From NCBI RefSeq assembly GCF_921293095.1, contig NC_060252.1, positions 46,686,881 through 46,750,880 on the forward strand: a stretch of DNA of 64,000 bases, read 5' to 3'. Shown piece by piece: positions 47,301 through 58,490 of this stretch. This stretch comes from Ischnura elegans (taxonomy: Eukaryota > Arthropoda > Insecta > Odonata > Coenagrionidae). Made by a program: the position numbers and the translations under genes. Under the pieces are notes generated by a model. It was not told the origin of the DNA. It saw only the letters and a program-made list of their open reading frames with translations, and did not search any database. Each line of letters opens with the position of its first letter. The stretch's first letter is position 1.

Positions 47301-50300
47301 TAGAATTTTGACCTACCTTTTATTACTCTGAATTCGATTTATTTATTGATGGTAACTAAGGTGTGACAGTTCACAGTTGCGTATCAATGTGGACTAAATA
47401 AATAATAAATTTGGCTTAAATTGTCAATGTCTGCTCTTTTATCGCAAATACTTTTGTTTTTCAAAGTATGCATCATTTATTTAAATATTCTTTTTGTTAA
47501 ATTACTTTCACTCTAAAATTCCGGTTTTTTTATTTGCTAGAAGAGTTGCCTTTGCTTTTAAAGTGCACGTGTGTGCAATGACTTTACTATCCTCCCACCA
47601 AAAAGCATAGCAGTTACACTTTTTTTCAAGGTTCGGGTGTTTTTTGGCTAATTTCAGTGGACAAATACAGCAAGAGTCTCCTCAGAAAAGATGTATTCTA
47701 GACATATAGTAGATATTTAAAATATCCAAGGCATTGAAGATATTTTCTAGACATCTAGTAGATAATTAAGAATTCCTAGGCATTGTAGACATGTTCTAGG
47801 TATCCAGAATATATATTGTGCCATGTGGGGTTGTGCATCATTTAGCGAGTTATGATCAGGATAGCCTCGTAAATAAATGTTATTCAGTTGAGAGGATAGC
47901 AGCATCATTGAAGTGAGTAGGATTCAGTCCCCTTGAAATTAAGCTCTCCAAATTCATTCTATTGGCTTAAAATTTTATTTAATCTCAAGAATCCACCGCA
48001 TCTCATTGCTGGAAAATCATAAGAATGGAAGAAGGCAATAATCTAGTGCCTTTGTAGTCTACTCAGACTCAATAAATACTCAGACTAATGCAATGCGAGA
48101 ATTAAGGGAAAACAACTCAATGTGATGTTGGTTATGTAGAATTCTATGTGAAAGTTATTATTAAGTTACACAACAGCCTATATTTAAACTTTGTAATGAT
48201 GTCTTAACTCTTTTATGCTGAACGTCTGGTGGAGCTGATGAGCATTTTCATATGCAGAAGACCTATCGTCAGATGTAGCTGGCGTGGATTTTTCAATGTA
48301 AACGACTGGACGTTGGCTATAGCCGGTGGAAGGAAGGGAAGTGACTGCTGAGGTAGCAGTGGTTGGATGCATTCAGGCCCTGCCTGAAATCCAGCTGAGA
48401 GAGATCTTAGGGCTACCCCTCGGCAATTAAGCCCGACTCCCACTCATTTATGATCCTTCTTGCTGCAGGAAAATGTTGTGAAGTGGTTATAATTTCAATG
48501 GTTTTTACAAGGAAATATTTTGTTGCATCCTCCAATTTTTTATAATTTGAAATGAAATGTTCGTTTTGCTCTGTGTGTAAGCAATTTTTACAAGAAATTT
48601 AAGCGTTACTATAAATAGAATTTTGGATTTAGAGCCTTAGTAGCTTGTGTTCAGTAACTTTGTTATTATCATTGTTAGAAATTTGTTTTAAACTCCACCA
48701 GACATAAAAAAAATTGTTATTCTCATAGAAGAGTAAATTATTGAAAATCATAAGCAATATTTGGTTTAAAAACACTGATAACGTAATAGGTTGACCGTGG
48801 ACTTATGCTAAGATAAGGTTAGATGGTCTAGTCCAGTGACCCGGGCAACCCATTGTAGCTCTTGTTGAGTTGGGTCTCAAATCAGACAGATAAGAATACC
48901 AGGACAACTATTCCCCAAGAAAGAGCTCTTTACAGATAGGTTTAAAATATGTTTTCTTATGTAACTTGGTGCTTGATAAAGGTTCTTCTCCTGTAGGCAC
49001 CGGCAAGAAAGTGTAAAATACAAGTTTAGCCACAGTTTAAGGCCCGTATTCTTAGTTGACCCTGTAGGGCCAACCGACCCTGGATAAGTCATTATAAAGC
49101 AATCTCGCCCTACATATGCCACATCAAGCCCTACATATGGCCGTTTTTGGAACTAAACGGGCCCTACTTGATGTAGGGTACCGAATCACCCCTACACCCT
49201 ACAAAAACATGGCGGCCAAATTTCGTCCACTGATCACTTTGATTAAAGAATCTATGTTACAATGGATATTAAGGGAGACGAGCTCAAACGAACCATTTTA
49301 AAATGTACAGTAACACAGCAGAAAGGTAATAATACTACCACATTATACCCATCAGGGGAAATAAATAAAAAAATTGGCTGTAGTATAATAAGTACAATAT
49401 AGTGGTATACATCACCTTGTTTCTGTGGATATATATTTATATTTTTCACATTTTGGTACTTAGTATGCTTTTGAAAAACCAATATCGTTTACGTTCAACC
49501 ATAGAAAACAAATTTTCATGCTGCTATTTGCCACATAATAAACTTAACTACGAAAGGTAAAAGCGAATGACGAACTTTGATGATGCAACGTCAGTTCTCA
49601 TGTTTATGATCATATTTGTCCTGTACTTATCACTATCTTGTACAAACAGCTTTTGAAGTAATTTAAAGACAATATGATTCTACTTTTGGCCAGACATGAG
49701 AGCGTTTGTAGCGATAATTAATTTACCGACAATTAATTTTCCTACATGACCTGGCGGACAACACCGATTGTTCATTTACCTTGAGCCGTTGCCCTAACAA
49801 TATGCCCGAAAATTATTGGATGTCTTTTCTTAGTTTCACTGTTAGGATTCGTTACGCAACCAGAGTGGAAAACTGGCGCTGTGCCCTCATCTACGTAATT
49901 TCTGAGAACTTGACGACAGGATTGCCCCCCACCACTTATGTAGGGTTGACTGAGAATATGGGCCTAACAGTCTGGAGATATTGTCTATGGTTGAAAAAAG
50001 TATGCAAATGGTATTCCAATTCTCCTTTCTATAGAGACCCAAGAAACTTCTTTATGTGTTGTTTCTTTCATTAATTATGCTGTGAATATCCAGGGATAAA
50101 GAATGTAAAGGATATCAAAATTATTAAAATCCAATACTTCATGCCACGTAAGAGTAACTTAACACACCCTTGTTTATTCCAACATGCAACAATTTAGGTA
50201 GTGGGGAACTCAATTACAAGCAAGGGATAGCACCATCTACATAAAAATTAATGATATTAATATCTCCTGGTGAATACCTACTATTGATGAATTCTTCTCG

Positions 50301-53300
50301 GGTTCTCAGCCAGGTTAATTATGTCGCATAAGCCGACGTTTGGAGAGATGACTTGTCTCCCATCTTCAAGGCCGTGTTACTCTTTGGAAGTCCAATTCCA
50401 AAATTAAGGAAATTAATTAATTTAATTAAATTTATTCAATTTTAAGCAAGTTCGGTTCAGTGTGAAATTGGACTTCCAAAGAATAACTCGGCCTTGAAGA
50501 TGGGAGACCAGTCGTCTCTCGAAACATCGGCTTATACGGAAGAATTAACCTGGCTGAGAACCCGAGAAGAATTCATCAATACATAAAAATTTGTTACTGA
50601 ATTAATTAAATAAATCCTCATAGGGGAAAGTGTATGTATATTTAAAAATATAGCTTCATCCTGAATAAACCAAAGGATTCCCTTTTATTTGTCGATAAAA
50701 GGTTTCATCTTATGTATCCTGTTGAATAATTTGCTCTAAAATGCCAAACAACTTCAACCACTGGTGGCTAAAAAACAGTAACAGAAGAGTATGGAGATAC
50801 TTGCAATACCTTTTATATGAAATAACATCATTCATTGAAGTTCTTTATTAGTTCTTGAATATGATGACATCCCAAGATTTAAGTGTTTGAGGCTGCAACC
50901 AATGAGAATTTACTTATGATTTAACTGGCACAATCTCTGAATACAATAATGTCACTTGAAATTTCAATATTTCCCTCTGATAACTTCTCCTCAGAAGAGG
51001 TGATATATCAGTTTTTTGTGCTCAGGAGTAATAAAAATGTAATAAGTAAATTACATTTACAGGTAATAATAAATGAAACGAAGGAAAAATTATAAAAGAA
51101 TCGTTTCTCATGAAATATCTATAATCGACTCTTTAAAATGCCCACATGAAAAAACATTTTTTTTCCCATCAAAAAGTGACAGTCTTGTGTATCACAAGAG
51201 TGAGATAATAATTATAATGTAAAACAGATGGTCATCAAGACATGAAATTTCCTTAAAATTGGGGTGTCATACTTTGGTTTGGGGGAAGGGTGGGGAGGCT
51301 ACAGGCAGGCCTTTAAGGGAGACAAAGATTTGAGTTTAAGGGTGTTCACTTCAGACATTATTTAAGGAAATCACTGAGCCTCTGTTGATGTGCATGCAAG
51401 CATGTGATCCCATGATATTGTGTCTGGCACCATGAACACCTTGTCCTGCAAAGCCAACTATCGTCTACAAAGGAAGGATATTGCCTTGATGGGTAAAGTG
51501 GTGGAGCACCTGGGGAAAATTTGGGGTATCCAGGGTTGAATCCTTGGTGAGGATAATATTTTTCTTTCATGGAATCATAGGGCCTATTCTAAGAGCTTCA
51601 GTGATGAAATTAGTGTAAAGGTTTATTTGTAGATAAGTCCAGTTTTAAGTCTCATGTATTTTTTTCAGAATCCTGGGTTTGACTTCAGCAAAGCAAAATT
51701 GTCGAAAGCATATGATCGGTTGCCTGGTATGCCTTTTCCTAGTCAGATTAATGAGGAGTTGGAAGATAGTGAAGCTTCTGCATCTACTAAGGAAGAAAGA
51801 TCGAAGGTAATATTATAGGCTTTTTGTATTGCATTTTGTATGCAGTTCATTATTGCGGCTAAATAATTTTATTTTTTTCAAATTCTGGAAAATGATTTAA
51901 AAAAATTCTGGTCCCAACTACTGTAGTTCTATTTCTACATCTGCATAATACCCTACAAACTACCTGAAAAGATGTGGTATGGGTATTAAGACACCAGCTA
52001 TCAATTTGGTGTGATGAGTGTAGGTGCCCCTTAAGTATCCGACATATCCTTACAGTGTGTGACAAATACCGTGACGAGTGGCTATGGTTTAACATGGGGG
52101 GGGGACCTTGAATCCCTTCTAGGAGACCACGCTACTAATTTGAATAATGTAGTATTATTTCTCAAGGAAATTGGTCTGTTAAGCAAAATATAAAAGTTCC
52201 TACTTATTTTATGTTAATAAATTATGCATGTACGACCCTTTGAATAAACGATTTGAATCAAATGAGTGAGCTGTGGTGAAGAATGACCTAGCCGTCGACG
52301 CAACCAAAAACTCAGTGCTGCTACTACTACTACTACTACTACTACCAATTTTAACCTATAATTTACATATTACCTTTGTTGTTCAATGAAAATCAATTCC
52401 TAGGTCTTAGTTTGGCATATTATCTCTTATTTTATTGTTTCTGTCGAATCTGGAAATGCAGCAAGGTTCTAAGATGATGTCAAATTACTAAAGGTTTCGC
52501 GGTCCATGTTTGTAGATTTATGGTTTTTTTTTGGGAATATCCTGCGTCAGGTTATTAAAATGGCCGACGTTTCTTCTCCTATGCCGGAGACCTCATCAGG
52601 GCAAATGACCGTGTTGTCTTTATTTCGCATCAATTTATAGGTGGTGGGTGGTGGTAGGGAGTGGGATATAAAGACAACACGGTCATTTGCCCTGATGAGG
52701 TCTCCGGCATGGGAGAAGAAACGTCGGCCATTTTAATAACCTGACGCGGGATATTCCAAAAAAAAAACCATAAATCCTCTAAGATGATGTTCTGTGTTTC
52801 ATTCTGAAACGCATCTTTTTTTAATTGCTCAAATAATCTAAGCCTAGCACGAAACTTCCTCCAATGCAGTAGTGTATATCTGTATGCTTTGTAAAATTTT
52901 CTAGTTTCAACAGTTTTTTTTTGTGAATGTCAAGAACTTTTTGATCCATTATAAACGAAGACCTGCTTTAAGTTTTACTTCTTTCTGCCAATGCTATGAC
53001 TGCCACTATATTTTACTGTGATTTGCTTTTGATGAACCTAATATTTTGTATTTAAAGTAACTTTTAGCTATTTCTTTGGGAATTCCAGCTAATATGGGGT
53101 ACATATGTAGTTACATGTTTTCTTTATTTGTTGTGATTTTCTGTCCTTTTCTATATTTTGCACGATGGATGAATGCTATTTGTTTATATTTTGCACATGT
53201 GTGTCATTTTGCTTCATTTATGTGAAACAGAATGTGTAGAATTGTAACTAGTTAAATTGCATCTGCAGCTTTTTCTTGTTATTTATTTCTACCAGAGTGA

Positions 53301-53900
53301 TTTTGAAAAATGCTTTACTATCTTTGCTTTTTTTTCAACTATAAATCAATTGAACAAATGTGATGGCTAATAACAAATTTGTTTTTAATGGAAAATAGCC
53401 AGAAATTCTTTAGTTTTTAACTTTTTGCTCATGCCAAAATGCTCCTCATTAGTGTGACTCTCCATCAAAATTCACCACTTATGGACTTGATTTATGGCTT
53501 TCCCTTGAAATTTAAAAAATAAACGTACTTAATGTAACAACTCTGACATTAATGATATGCTGCTAAAGATAGGTAATCTTGAATTGAGAGTTATTGGTGC
53601 ACAATGGCTGAGAATTTGCTCATTGCTCTTGTGTTGAAGAATTGTGGAGCAAGAAATCATTGTTCTCAAGCCAGAAATAAAGCATTTACAGTGTTGGATA
53701 ATGCCTTGAGTTGACTGTGGTTTAATAAATTTTTATGTGGAAAGTGCAAAGTGTTTCACTTCATATCTCATAATGGATCTCCACAAAGTATCTGCCTCAT
53801 CCATTCAATTTATTAATATTTGAGACAACATAGTTATTTTTAACTTTTATCATTGATTTTTTGCTTCATACAGGATGTCCACGCAGAGGAGGCAAGTTAG
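41326..53900 (+). CDS. NUDCD2: NudC domain-containing protein 2
   Basis: Coding exons 41326-41526, 41794-41997, 51669-51806 and 53874-53900 (stop TAG 53898-53900) give 189 residues in continuous phase 0. The protein starts MPLDDLSHFDEKSGIVPCAT, then TPWGRWWQTVQEVNIEV, the start of the CS domain (about residues 15-100, with IWTIEDGNKLWIVL). The NUDCD2-specific tail follows: NYAADPYTFHEMRKKMDLEW and NPGFDFSKAKLSKAY. Human NUDCD2 has 157 residues; here the acidic C-terminal tail is longer. The family acts as an HSP90 co-chaperone, stabilising the dynein regulator LIS1 in vertebrates. The start is the first ATG after a strong acceptor (CTCCATCAG, exon from 41318). A 5' UTR exon ends at 41045. Intron 3 (41998-51668) is inflated by nested transposons. 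Confidence 0.93.
42757..45841. mobile_element. DNA element with seven copies of GTTACGTACGGGACA
   Basis: Inverted ends GGGCCATTCCA (42757-) and TGGAATGGCCC (-45841), flanked by TAGT on both sides, which suggests a 4- or 5-base duplication. Seven exact copies of a 15-mer start at 42770, 42950, 43141, 43161, 45285 (reverse strand), 45300 and 45467. The copies at 45285 and 45300 abut to form a perfect 30-base palindrome. The interior is AT-rich with no ORF longer than about 60 codons and carries a nested 281-bp MITE. The superfamily is not recognised. Repeated sites near the ends could be transposase-binding sites. Confidence 0.7.
43585..43865. mobile_element. hAT-like MITE nested in the 15-mer element
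   Basis: A 281-bp element with ends CAGGGGTACAGC and GCTGCGCCCCTG, flanked by GGTACCAT (43577-43584) and GGTGCCAT (43866-43873), an 8-base duplication with one mismatch. It belongs to the same family as 25599-25894, in the opposite orientation. Confidence 0.88.
45883..47223 (-). mobile_element. Merlin DNA transposon
   Basis: A 1,341-bp element with an exact 8-base duplication CTGTGATG (45875-45882 and 47224-47231), as expected of Merlin. Terminal inverted repeats of about 100 bases include GGAGCCCCTTATTCGCCAAT and TTGGTGAATAAGGGGCTCC. The minus strand holds a near-complete transposase with a few stop codons. It sits 42 bases from the end of the 15-mer element. Confidence 0.92.
46065..47079 (-). 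pseudogene. Merlin transposase (IS1595-like DDE), interrupted by stops
   Basis: The minus-strand reading runs from LREVKYSSGYFALL through a cysteine/tryptophan zinc-binding part (CMNEVL...KCERQIKL, DGYE-VCKNQ), RSVRKGSWFF, the catalytic VEIDESKFGKMKYGRGRYV, VFGGIERGTKKCFFQVVPNR, ISDCW and finally GAHTNTIEATWSAIKRTLK. The conserved catalytic residues D, D and E are all visible. In-frame stops replace W after KDE (near 46515) and K after DCW (near 46383), with more in the less conserved part around 46745-46855. Recently decayed, non-functional as it stands. Confidence 0.9.
47232..49040. other. NUDCD2 intron sequence without gene
   Basis: Holds the right arm of the outer CCCAC element up to 47829. 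Beyond that is AT-rich intronic DNA in which no repeat, RNA gene or convincing ORF is seen; the minus-strand ORFs at 48184-48443 overlap each other in different frames and look accidental. Confidence 0.6.
49041..49964. mobile_element. PIF/Harbinger-like non-autonomous element
   Basis: A 924-bp element with a TAA duplication (49038-49040 and 49965-49967). Inverted ends are GGCCCGTATTCTTAGTTGAC and, on the complementary strand, GGCCCATATTCTCAGTCAAC. Further copies of CCTACATATG/GTAGGG motifs lie inside the left end (49065-49200). The 3-base TAA duplication suits PIF/Harbinger. No transposase ORF. Confidence 0.8.
50283..50580. repeat. Fold-back hairpin element 2
   Basis: Left arm 50283-50400 and right arm about 50464-50580 are reverse complements (ATTGATGAATTCTTCTCGGG against CCCGAGAAGAATTCATCAAT), with a loop of about 63 AT-rich bases. 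The right arm has TTGAAGA, a GGGAGAC/GTCTCTC stem and GAAACATCGGC, in the same order as hairpins 1 and 3. Confidence 0.87.
51440..51600 (+). repeat. tRNA-derived SINE head
   Basis: GATGGGTAAAGTGGTGGAGC resembles an A box and CAGGGTTGAATCC (51531-51543) a B box at tRNA spacing, followed by a T-rich stretch. There is no acceptor stem, so it is a SINE remnant rather than a tRNA gene. It lies 70-230 bases before NUDCD2 exon 4. Confidence 0.5.
52098..52345 (+). repeat. Retroelement 3' tail with (CTA)n, copy 1
   Basis: GGGACCTTGAATCCCTTCTA, then GGAGACCAC, CTCAAGGAAATTGG and GAATGACCTAGCCGTCGACG, ending in a (CTA)n microsatellite (52318-52343). A similar ordered sequence occurs at 60860-61095, ending in degenerate TACTACTATTAC. 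A shared 3' end with a triplet tail is the sign of a non-LTR element; the family is not identified. Confidence 0.65.
52515..52776. repeat. Fold-back hairpin element 3
   Basis: Arms of about 110 bases (52515-52624 and 52667-52776) are near-perfect reverse complements around a GT/GGTGG-rich loop. The right arm has CTGATGA (52692-52698), a TCTCC/GGGAGA stem and GAAACGTCGGCC (52718-52729). It lies in the last NUDCD2 intron and closely resembles hairpins 1 and 2 in layout but not in loop or outer arms. Confidence 0.88.
52777..53873. other. NUDCD2 last intron, remaining part
   Basis: AT-rich sequence up to acceptor CTTCATACAG. No repeat with clear ends, no ORF of note and no RNA gene seen. Confidence 0.6.
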
Positions 53901-54584
53901 ATAAGGAGTGATGGTCTTCTGTTGATAATTCCATTTTTGTATTCTACTGGTTCATTTTCTAGTCATTTCCTGGTCAATAAGTTTTGCCATGCTTTGGAAT
54001 TTAAATTTGTAATGTAATATTTAAGATATGTGCCAGTGTTAAGTTCAGGGAATTGGGCATATTAATTGTTGATTGAAACCTTTTTCAGCAAATATGATAG
54101 GTAGGCTAATTACAATTGATATAGGTAAAAAGTTATGGTTTGTCAGAATTTTGGTAAAATAGTTCATCTAAATTCAGTTCCTCTGAAGTTCACTCTTAAT
54201 AGTGCCTGCTTTTCCTCTAAATCTATCATAATTTTCAACTCAACAGTTTTCAGATTTTCAATTGATGAAAAAAAATGATTTGTTACTGCTTATATTAAAT
54301 GTTCATATTCCCTAGTTAATCTTAGATTGGAATCTGTCTTACAGCTATTTGCATCCAATTACATACATATTAACTTATTTGCCCACTTAAAGTGAATTGG
54401 TTTGGAAAAAGTTGAGTTACTGTGACATATTTTCTTCTGCTGGCAATTTTATTAGTAAGATGGGGTAGTTTTTGGAACTTGAAAAAAATTGTGTGTGTAA
54501 CTATGTGTCTTAGCATTAAATGAGTTTATTCAATTTAACTTACGATATATTTCATAGATGTCTTTAACTCATATCTATGGTATA

Positions 54585-56157
54585 CAGAGGAAGCTTGTTT
54601 TAATGAGTGTGGCATTTAGTGGGAATCGTGTGATAAGGAGTGATTGGCAGTGTACCCTCAAAAGGCCTATGGTTAGCATAGAAAAAATATGGATATAGTG
54701 AGGCCAAAAAGTCCCTGCATTCGATATCGTGAGTTAAAGAGGTATCTTGTAAACTTGAAATTAGATGAAGGCTCTTTTACTGGTCATGGCAAAAGTATTA
54801 ATTCCAAAAACTACGAATGACGCTTATTTCGGCAACCACTGAGTGTGTAAGCATGAGGAATACAATCCAATTAACCACACCAAATATATAACTAGGCACT
54901 ACTCAACTGAATAACTATCAGTTCTTTATGAGAGACCCGCTACATTAATGCTAGCGTAGCTTCATGAGGTGAGAATACCCAGTCAGCATGCTTGGCTCCT
55001 TGTCATCTAGTGGGGGAAACGTTGAGAGCTTGATGGAATCACAAGTGGGACTCCTCGGCACTGCGCTGGGTGGATCAGTGCCACGATGGATCTGGGCAGA
55101 TATTTCACCTCAAAATAATTTATTTTTATCAGTATTGTTAGTCAACTATGAAATACATATCTACGTCCTTAAGCATTTGTATTGGAGAACAGCACATATG
55201 GGCCTGCGTGAAGCACAATACCAAGATTGCATGTTAGGGGGCATCGATTAATTATGTGAGTTATTAATGCGTGGTAGGGGAGTCTCTAGGGGAGGAGGTA
55301 AGATGATTCTCACCCAATCTCATATGGGGGAGAAGGGAGATTCTGGAAGAATCACATAATTTTTTTTCTGCAAGAAACAGTGTAAAATTGTGATATTAGT
55401 GATCCCAAATACTAATTTCAACTAATCTTAAATAAAAATTAATTTAAAAAATTGCTTTTTTAAATGAATCCAATGCAATGAAGAATTTATTAATGTATTT
55501 ACAATGGAAATATGAACGCATTTTGAACAATCACACGTGAGTTGGGGATGGGGTAGGGGTCAAACCAAATGTCACAATATCTCACTGAGGGGAGAAGGGT
55601 GGTCCAAAAATCGCCAGAATCACCTCATATAATTAGTGGACGCCCCCATACTTCCATTTGTAAGAGCTTATGTTAATTGTTTCTGAGTGCTGTGGATGAC
55701 GTGTCTTGTGCTCGCTAAATTACTTCCTGCTATGACTGCCTCTGGTGCAACTGTTTGCCTTGAAACTGTTTGGTGTTGTGTGTAGAATATGTTTTCTGCT
55801 GTTGCAGAGTAATTTAATGCATCTTACCAATCCTAGATAATTTTAGATCTGTGATCATGTTGCTACAAGTCACACAACACAAAGCCATGGATGTATTTGG
55901 GATAAAGCATCAATAGGTATTTTGAGACATTTCATTTGTAAAATTTTACACAAATAGTTACAGGTACAATAGTTAAGGTAAGTGCAATCTTATTCCTATA
56001 TGAAATAGCATCAATACAAAAGAAAAGAGGGAAGAAAAGGTGAAGACATACATGAATTAAAGGGGCTTTATCCTTCCACCTTCAGATATGTAGAGTTCTC
56101 GATATAGTGAGCGATTTTCCTGATATTATGAGCACTCATTAAAGCTGACTTCCACTG
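54585..56157. mobile_element. Pogo/mariner-like element with TA duplication, containing a MITE
   Basis: A 1,573-bp element flanked by TA (54583-54584 and 56158-56159). Left end CAGAGGAAGCTTGTTTTAAT and right end (complement) CAGTGGAAGTCAGCTTTAAT, both continuing as GAGTG. Part of the interior is the MITE at 55237-55647. No transposase ORF was found. Downstream of NUDCD2. Confidence 0.78.
55237..55647. mobile_element. MITE with GGGGGCGTCC-type ends, copy 1
   Basis: Inverted ends GGGGGCATCGATTAATTATG and TATAATTAGTGGACGCCCCC bound 411 bases. Inside, ACTAATCTTAAATAAAAAT and CAATGCAATGAAG are shared with the copy at about 60268-60618. Target duplication not clear. Confidence 0.75.
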
Positions 56158-57168
56158 TATGTGTAACCTAAATTCTCAAGTATAATGAGAGTGTTATATG
56201 TACATGGTTTTTTAGTGTTGTATTTATTTGATGCAATTTGAAAATATGGTAAACAAGTCCATGTTAAACATTTATACGTAATTACCTGGTTGGTACTAAT
56301 TGAAAAATGCTTAAAGCACTCAAATATTAAATCAGTGAAATCATGTTTTTACTTGTGAATTTGATAAGTTCTGCGGGTATCCTGTGTACTCATTATATTT
56401 GAAATTTCGGAGGCATGCTAAAAACAGCCTATAGTTGACCTGTGCATTATGCATGAGTACATGTTATACTTGTTAATTTTGAGTAGTTTTGATGATCATG
56501 TTTGATGGTAGCAGGATAGTTAGTTGGTTGGCCATATGTGTTTGTGGGTGAAAATAAATGTGTACCTACTCACTGTGTTGTTATTGGGTTTGTGCATGGA
56601 ATTTTTTTTGCTTATGCATGCGTAGTGGTGTGCAATAAATTGCATTCATTTATTTTGAATGTTTTTATTTTATTTGGATAATTTTTTATCAATAAAATTC
56701 TTTGATTGATGAAATTGCTGTTTTAATTTTGTTTCCACCTTTATTATATTTCATGTGGTAACAGTGTAATGGGAGATAAATTTTTTCCTTGGTTACTTGT
56801 TAATTCGTGGTTCACATTATGCTAACGTTCAGGCATAGGCCTTGTCCTAATAGCCTGAAATAGAAATAGTTTCAAGAATCGGTTGTCTTGAAGAGTGTTG
56901 TTCGTGAGATTTAGTATATGTACATAGTTTTATTCGTTAAAGTGGAGTAGATGTTCCTCAAAGTTCAAAGATATAAATAAGTCAACGCAAGTGTCTCAGG
57001 GTGGCTGAACTGAAACTATGATTTTAAATCCAGTCTATACTCAAGCGGATTGGCTCATGGCTTTATTTGCCCTTGGAGCAAAAGCTCATATATCAGCCCG
57101 TGGTACTAATAGGGCTAAAATATTAAAAAACTTGGTCAATCAACAGAATGTTATCTAGTTATGGACTA
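56158..57168. other. Intergenic, no recognisable feature
   Basis: About 1 kb of AT-rich DNA between two pogo-like elements. No ORF, RNA gene or paired repeat ends were seen. Confidence 0.6.
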
Positions 57169-58490
57169 CAGTAGACTCTCGTTATTACGAAGTTCACAGG
57201 ACCGAAAAACCGGAGGTTCGTAATAACGAAGTTCGTAAGAACGTTTCTTTTAGGAATCGTCGAAAAAAATAGTGTATTATAAACGCGATTAAATTACGCG
57301 GGATTATATATTAACAGGAAAATCGTTTCAGTTTTTCAACAGAAGACTACGCCATGACGCAATCGAGGGTTGATATCTTCCCGAATACATGAACTCCGAT
57401 ATTCATACTAGATGCGTCCCAAGACCTTGTTCCTAGGTTGATAAAATTACAGTCCGGCCACCAAATTTGTCCAATAACAGACAAATTGGTCTAGGTCTGA
57501 GTAGGGGGCAAGGCTGCCAGGTAAGAAAGGGAAACGCTTACAAATTGTTCCGTGAAGAAAAGAACCGGAAGGGACGACGAGCGTGAAGTACCTAGAGGAA
57601 TAATCACTTGTTCTTGTGATTCGAATAATGGGCTTATTTTGGTAGATCAGGCTTATTTCGGTGCTCGTTTATGCATTTGACAACGTTGAATGACTAGGCG
57701 AGGGTGTGAGGTGCGCTTGGGGGACAGCGATTGGCTTTAAACCGTGCTGGCGCAGGATTATCCGCCCCTCTTATTGTGCCGTAATCAGACAACCCTCGCC
57801 AGCCGGATTGTACGCAAGTTATCGAGGAGTGCTGTTATCCTGCGGAATGCAACACTGCATTACACGTATGCGCTAACTCACGATTGTGGCGAACTGATCT
57901 AGCGGGGCATGCGATGCATTCGGAGCCGTAAAAATAGCTCCCCACGGTGACGGAGAACGGGCGAAACGCTGAACAGTTCCTAAATTCACCTTAAATGATA
58001 CCTTATTCAGATTGTGAACACAGTGAGAGTTTCCCAGCGCCACACCGCGTAGTATCGGCCAAATTCGAAAATTTTGGGTGATCGTATCTCTGAAAATTCG
58101 TAAATCGAATGTGCACTATGTGGGTGGGTCACTATGACTTCACAGGAATGAAGCTTGTTATATAATGTAGCGTATAAACTGAATAAAGAACCGTAATTGA
58201 CGCTCTTTGGCACAGTACACGAGAAGAACTTAAACGTGGCGCGATTATTAAAACTTAAGTGTAGTGAATATCCACCTAAATGCCGTGACTTGTGCGTGGA
58301 ACTTCGTAATAAAGTTCATATTGTAACCGCCGGGACCGGGAGTTAGGTTCGTAATTTCGTAAAAACGAAAATTTCGTTATAACGTTTCTTTTACTTTAGC
58401 TTGGATAGGCCTTTTCGACGGGACCAACGATTTGCTTCGTAATAACGAGAACTTCGTAACAACGTTGTTCGTATTAACGAGAGTCTACTG
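57169..58490. mobile_element. Pogo/Tigger-like element with TA duplication
   Basis: A 1,322-bp element flanked by TA (57167-57168 and 58491-58492). Left end CAGTAGACTCTCGTTATTAC, right end (complement) CAGTAGACTCTCGTTAATAC. Subterminal repeats of CGTAATAACGAAGTTCGTAA type occur at 57210-57245 and 58430-58470. Only short ORFs inside, so non-autonomous. Confidence 0.87.

Larger units (their letters stand above)
42412..47829. mobile_element. Outer element with CCCAC...GTGGG ends, split by nested insertions
   Basis: The left end CCCACGTAGCACAAAATATC and the right end (complement) CCCACATGGCACAATATATA are inverted repeats. Subterminal blocks contain several copies of a TTTCTAGATATC/TCTAGTAGAT motif on both sides (42430-42600 and 47690-47820). 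Once the two nested elements (42757-45841 and 45883-47223) are removed, only about 1 kb remains. No target duplication could be identified. A solo relative of the subterminal motif lies at 61967-62000 (AAATATCTACTAGATGCCTA). Confidence 0.6.

Noticed and set aside
49781..50074. 97-codon ORF starting inside the Harbinger-like element
   Set aside because: Crosses the element boundary at 49964 and shows no transposase motif.
52318..52343. Coding triplet repeat (CTA)n
   Set aside because: It lies in an intron at the end of a retroelement tail, and a relative at 61.08 kb has the same position; it is a 3' microsatellite.
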